Source: Aplectana chamaeleonis (lineage: Eukaryota; Nematoda; Chromadorea; Rhabditida; Cosmocercidae). From it: 64,000 nucleotides of DNA. Below are positions 59,501 to 64,000 of this stretch, in pieces. The notes under the pieces are model-generated. The model ran no database searches and was not told where the DNA came from. It worked only from the letters and a program-made list of their open reading frames with translations. The stretch is taken from the NCBI GenBank assembly GCA_029168955.1, contig JAPDOI010000985.1:1-64000 (forward strand), read 5' to 3'. Position 1 is the stretch's first letter; each line of letters begins with the position of its first letter. The position numbers and the translations under genes were made by a program.

Positions 59501-60250
59501 GTATTTCGAAAATATTCTTGAGAATCATGCTCACTTTTTCCAGAGCGCGTCCGGGAAAAAACTTTCAACCTCGCAAAAAACTCTTAACCAATGTTGAATG
59601 TCACTAAACTCGCAGGACTCTCACCACTTCCCGTGGGTAAACCCTGCTAACAATGGTTTCTGACTTCCCTAACCATTCCTCAACGAAGGTCAGCCCCTCG
59701 TTGAACTTTTTTTCAGTTTTCAGCGAGCGCAGTGAGACAGCGCCCTTACTTTCGAGAACGCACATTCTGTCTTATATGGGCTGCTAGGTGCTATTAGAGC
59801 GGCAGATCCTAAACTCCTGGCCCGGCAAGATTTCGTTATCACCCCACTACGTTGTAGCGGCCCTTCTCGTCTTCCCACGAAGACCGAGGCAGAGACGCAG
59901 AGACGCAACGCGCAGAGAAAAAGAGCAACCGAGTCAGGCAGCTGTGAGGAGAGACGGGCCTCTCGCATCTTTCACTGATGTGTCATAGCGATACACGGCG
60001 AGTGGGAGCGGCGTTGAGTGAATCGTGTGGCTACAATGGGCATCGATTTTCGGGCAGACGGGGAGCCATTCTCATGGGAGAGAAAACCTTGGGATGAGTA
60101 TAAGAGTTTGTGAACGTGAAGGATCTTCGAAGCAATAGCGTAGACATTGCCATAGACGGTCTCTGAAACTATTTTCGGAGCAATCAAAACTTTCCCGGTG
60201 ATTATTCCAAGGTTGTCTGCTATAGTTGTGCAATTTCAAAAAAAAAGTGT

Positions 60251-60531
60251 AGAACGAACGAAATTTGAAAATTTTTCGTTCGAATTATTTTCGAAAGAAC
60301 AAAAAAATTTAAAAAATTGTTCGAAAAAATTTCGAACAAACGAAAACCAAATATTTTTTGTTCGAAACATTTTCGAAAGGACGGAAAATGAAAAAAAATT
60401 GTTCGAAAAAAAATTCAAACGAACGAAAACCAAAAGTTTTTCCATTGAAACAGTTCCGGGCGAACGAGAAATGAACAAAACTGTTCGAAACAATTTCGAA
60501 CGCACGAATTTCGAAAAACTTTCGAAATTCG
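60251..60531. repeat. TTCGAA/CGAACGAA-rich repeat, about three degenerate units
   Basis: Units of roughly 85-90 bp contain ACGAAAACCAAA, then TTGTTCGAAA and TTTTCGAAAGGACGG-like blocks. They share vocabulary with 2711-2871. Frames on both strands are low-complexity (F, K, E, N rich) and are not called. Confidence 0.65.
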
Positions 60532-62282
60532 TCCCGTTCTGGGCTCAAACGGGACAACTCGACCTGAGACTCGGCCTACTACTCTGATTTCTCATCCTCT
60601 TTCGTATAAGCACGGAGCCAGCGAAGATCCGGAAAACTTGATTTTTCACCTTTTTGGGATGTGCTAAAACAGTTTTTTTTTTCGCCCGGCTTTTTATCGA
60701 ATCCAAAATGTGGCCCTTGTGAATCCAAAATTCAATGCCAAATTGTGAGCGAGGGCGCTCTTTCTTTCACGTAACACTGTCTCAGTGCCTAGGCTGGCTT
60801 TAGCGGGTCTTGAAAACCGAACTTCCATATGGGGCTGATAATAATAGAGAAACTAATACGGTAGCTTCTTACAATAAAAATTTGATTCTTGATTTCCATG
60901 GAACGCTGCGATCCGGAGCAAGTTTCAAGAACATGTATTTCAAGAAGCATTTCTGCAAAAGAAAAATTCATGCAGGACGTGCCGAAATACTATAGCCTGG
61001 AAAGGACCGTAGCCACAAAAAGTCGTCGAGATCGCATAGTCTAAACAATTTTAGATTGGCATCACGGTCAAGATTGACCTAAATGTGTTCCCAGAAACAA
61101 ACAATCGGTTTAAAACAGTGGCCCGAGAAACTTGAAATTCTGATCTCAATGCCACCTGTTTGAGCGCACCGCTTCGCAGTGCGGGCTTCCAGAGTCAAAA
61201 ACATCAAGTTTGGGATGAGGACGGTTTCAGTCGAGAAACGGATAAGGCTTTGCCAGGAGCCCGTACGGATCGACATGATTTGAGGTCGTTTCAGCCAAAA
61301 CCGCCGGGGTGCCGCTAGGCGGGAAATGCATCCAGCCCGGTTGTTTTTGTTTCAAAGGAATCTATCCTGAGCGCAGTTGTGATCGCGGGCATTCTGAGCC
61401 CGAGAGAAGGACGATGACTGTGGCTGTCGGTGCGCCATACAGGCGAAAAAAAACGCTGGTTCAGCACATTCCCAAAAGGCGAAAAATCTAAATTTCCGGA
61501 CTGGGCTGCCGCAGTGCTTATTCGGAGGAAGATCAAAAAGAAAAGTTGTAGGCCGAGTCTAGGGTCGATTGGTCCAGTTCGAGCCGAGAACGGAAAATCA
61601 GTGGTTCCGCTCGAAGCGAGAATGGACTTGGCACATATGAGAGTGTCGAAAAATCGACCTTTCCGGCTTGGGCTGGCGCAGTGCTTATTCGAAAGAAGAT
61701 CAAAAAGTGATGTGGTAGGCCGAGTCGCAGGTCGATTGGTCCCGTTTGAGCCGAGAACGGGACGTCGATGACCGAGGGTCGTTTTTCAAAGCCAAAATCA
61801 CAAGGGTGGCGCTAGGCCGGAAATGCCTCCAGAGAGGTTTTAGCTGTTTTGAATGAGTCTATGCCAAGCGTGGTTGAGATCGCGGGCACCTTGAGCCCTA
61901 GCGAATGACGATGAATGTGTCTGCCGGGTCGCCAAACAGGGGAGAAACAGTGATTTTCACTTTTGCCACCACCATAAATTGGTTTTTCAAACTTCTGTAT
62001 AACTCGTCCTTCATCTGCACGGTTGATATGAAGCCATATTTACACCAATTTGATATCTAGCTTCAGTTTTCGTACACTCGATTGATTGTGTTAACCCTAT
62101 ATGCCTTGTTTGCCGGGTAAGACATGTGCGGGCTCAAAATGAAGAGCTCTCGATGCTGATTCTAAATATGCCTCTGGCAACCCAAACTGACCACTTTGAA
62201 CAAAGTTATGAGAAAGCGGCGCTTTCAGGCGGAAAAAAGCGCCGAAAACGCCGTTTTTCCCAAAGTCGCGGGCGGTATTGTA

Positions 62283-63114
62283 CCTACGCAAAGCTAACAA
62301 AATAGCTACTTTTGGAAATCTCCTGTAAACCTCAGGCATTTAGGGGATTCGGAATAGGGACTCTTAATGCTATGTCCCATACCTACAACCATGAACACAT
62401 GGTTTTATGGAAGCCCACCGGAAATGTAAGGTTAGCCCTTGTAAAAGTTCAAGAATGTAGCTCTAAAAAAGAACGCGTAGGGGATGAAAATTTTCTGCTA
62501 GGGTTCCTAGCTAATTATCTTAGCAGTTTGCCCTTCTGCCCTGATTCTCTATTAGTTTAATCATATTATTCACGGGACATACAACTGGTATGTTCAGAGA
62601 TGTTTCATCGCAATTACAGATCCGAAGAACTGAAAAAAGGGCAGGAATATCAAAATCACGCCAATATTGTGTATGTATGGAGCTAGTTGTACTATACGAT
62701 AAGGATGGCATTTACACATGCCTTGGCTTCAAAATGATTTTGGCTCCAGCAAAACAATTAAAAATCATGGGAGAGACCTTTTTCCAGTTGATCAAGAGGA
62801 AAGGGAATCCGAAACCTAAGTAAACTTTCACAAACTTTAACATTCGAGTAGAATTTAAACGGAGGACCAAGAGCACCTTTAATGCGAAAAGCTACTGCGA
62901 TATTCAAATCGCAGGGTGTGTCTACGGCAAAGAAAACTTACGGAAACGCATTTCGTCAGACGCGATAGTGATTTATCACCATACTTGTGAGCCTGAACCT
63001 TGTTACTGACATTGAAGACAGGGTCTTGGTAAAGTTTTGTTTTCGAGATTTTCCGCAAAATCGGAACGCACGCCACGGATTTGACTTACTTGACTTAATC
63101 ATTTGGCTTTCGCC
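62283..63114. other. Unassigned sequence
   Basis: Two short plus-strand frames (62312-62560, 82 codons; 62590-62823, 77 codons) have no domain I recognise and no supporting context. They could be eroded repeat fragments. Nothing else is seen. Confidence 0.35.
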
Positions 63115-64000
63115 TGACGCGGTTATTCCGCATCTCCACCGAGGTGTGCCGTCCTTGTAGTCAGCCGTGTCCATTTGTCTCGGTCTTCAGCCACAATTTG
63201 ATCACAATCCATCTACTGGTCGCTATTCCACTTCCAGCGAAGTAGAATATCGCGCCTGAATTTCCTTTCAATGCCGAGTGACTTCAAATCCTCCTTCACC
63301 ACTCCGTTCAACTACGTCCAGGCAACCGTTTCCAGACAGGGCTCGGAAGCATCCTTAGAACGTGTTTAACAAGACAATCTGGCGGCCTTCTTAAAATATG
63401 CCCGAACAAACGGAGACGCGAAATCCAAAAAAGCAAGCTGTAATGGCTTCAAATACCGCTGCTACGATTCAATTACTCTTCTCACGACGAACACTTGGTC
63501 GATGGTCGATATTCCAGATGGAAAACCGGCTTGCTCCTCTCTGGTCGTTTCTTGACGAAGTTTGATGAGTCGCTCGATAATGATACGTTCCAAAACCTTG
63601 TACATGACACGCAGTCGTGAGATTTCCCTGTGGCTCTTCAGATCCGCGACGAATAACTTTTTGAGAAGAGGTCGATGATCGCACGTCTCCACGAATTGGG
63701 TATCTTTCGCTCATCCACATGGCACGGATAGTGTTGGTTATTTCAAGAATCCCAGACAGAGGAAAAGCTTTCAGTATTTTAGCAGTGATGCTGTCATCTC
63801 CACCTGCCTTTCCATTCTTCATTTTCCGGACACAATCCAAAACTTTAGACTCAGTCGGCGGTTCCTCACTGACATCGTAATGTGCTCTCTGAACATGCGG
63901 GAGCTAAGTTACTGATGGCGCTGGACGATTCAGTAGTGAACTGAAGTAATCCTTCCATATTGGCAGTGTCGCATGACCAACTGCAACTCCATTGGTAGTG
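63115..64000 (-). pseudogene. RTE-like LINE reverse transcriptase, internally deleted, runs off right edge
   Basis: Reading leftward from the edge: GVAVGHATLPIWKDYFSSLL, EEPPTES, KMKNGKAGGDD (about 63805), then after a frameshift VMYKVLERIIIERL (about 63590), REEQAGF and STIDQVFVVRRVIE, then QLAFLDF (about 63425), the start of palm motif A. Immediately afterwards, in another frame, comes GHILRRP (about 63395), followed by VKEDLKSLGIERKF, VAEDRDKW and TAHLGGDAG (about 63140), which belong to the C-terminal end. The catalytic core from the rest of motif A through the YADD motif and beyond is missing, several hundred residues by comparison with family members as I remember them. Stops and frameshifts elsewhere confirm a pseudogene. 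It belongs to a lineage different from the remnant at 4546-5935. Confidence 0.85.

Larger units (their letters stand above)
58240..62282. repeat. 4-kb divergent inverted repeat, arms of about 0.9-1 kb
   Basis: The left arm (about 58240-59160) and the reverse complement of the right arm (about 61300-62282) share blocks in the same order: TACAATACCGCCCGCGACTT at the outer ends, AACGGCGTTTTCGGCGC, AGAGCTGTCGATGCTGA-type sequence around 58365 and 62150, GCATTT with CGCC and GCGGTA or GGCGCTAGG, CGTTCTCGGCTCAAACG followed by CCAATCGACCTG, and TGTGCTCAAACAGCG followed by TTTTTT. A module with CCCGTTCTCGGCTC is itself repeated (58775, 58938, 60533, and inverted at 61577 and 61750). No transposase or other domain was recognised in the centre. 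It could be an old large fold-back transposon or two inverted insertions of one family. Confidence 0.65.

Noticed and set aside
59049..59501. 150-codon frame on the plus strand
   Set aside because: It runs through the GC-rich hairpin at 59218-59500 and overlaps several other open frames; no domain recognised.
62312..62560. Possible endonuclease start of a LINE (residues IGTLNAMS)
   Set aside because: Only a short resemblance to the usual IGTLN start of RTE endonucleases, with nothing conserved after it, and it is on the opposite strand from the nearby reverse-transcriptase pseudogene.

Overview
The window looks like intergenic, repeat-dominated DNA from a nematode, most likely a strongylid (hookworm-like) species. 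The best clue is two broken non-LTR retrotransposon reverse-transcriptase pseudogenes whose coding remnants resemble the RTE-like LINEs common in strongylid genomes. Other clues are many fold-back (MITE-like) elements, tRNA-derived sequence and poly-G tracts. I found no intact host protein-coding gene that I can recognise, and no bacterial or viral gene organisation.

Layout. 1-6130: unassigned sequence with one fold-back element (2470-2623), a TTCGAA-rich patch (2711-2871) and a 5'-truncated, frameshifted RTE-like pseudogene on the minus strand (4546-5935). 6132-6240: a small GGCCGT-rich minisatellite. 6365-38962: one uninterrupted 32.6-kb satellite of about 776 units of 42 bp. Each unit is centred on a long palindrome whose core is TGACGTCA, the canonical cAMP-response element (bZIP, CREB/ATF site). 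The array has a homogeneous A block (6365 to about 31850), a hybrid zone (about 31850-32640) and a more diverged B block (about 32640-38962) with clear higher-order repeats. The very long reading frames here exist only because 42 is a multiple of 3; three of the six frames are open at once, so they are not genes.

39105-46230: several fold-back elements, including a 418-bp inverted repeat (44391-44808) whose arms each carry a tRNA-like sequence with RNA polymerase III box B. 46242-49205: two abutting tandem arrays, seven 60-bp units and then about 38 units of 66 bp. 49206-63110: a mosaic of nested and inverted dispersed repeats. It includes two copies of one fold-back family, an element with perfect 25-bp terminal inverted repeats, a 1.3-kb candidate DNA transposon and a 4-kb divergent inverted repeat with arms of nearly 1 kb. 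63115-64000: an internally deleted RTE-like pseudogene on the minus strand that runs off the right edge.

The most interesting object is the 42-bp satellite. It holds hundreds of near-identical CRE palindromes spaced by a length equal to four turns of B-DNA, so the sites would lie on one face of the helix over tens of kilobases. Whether it binds bZIP factors, is transcribed or is packaged as heterochromatin cannot be seen from sequence alone.
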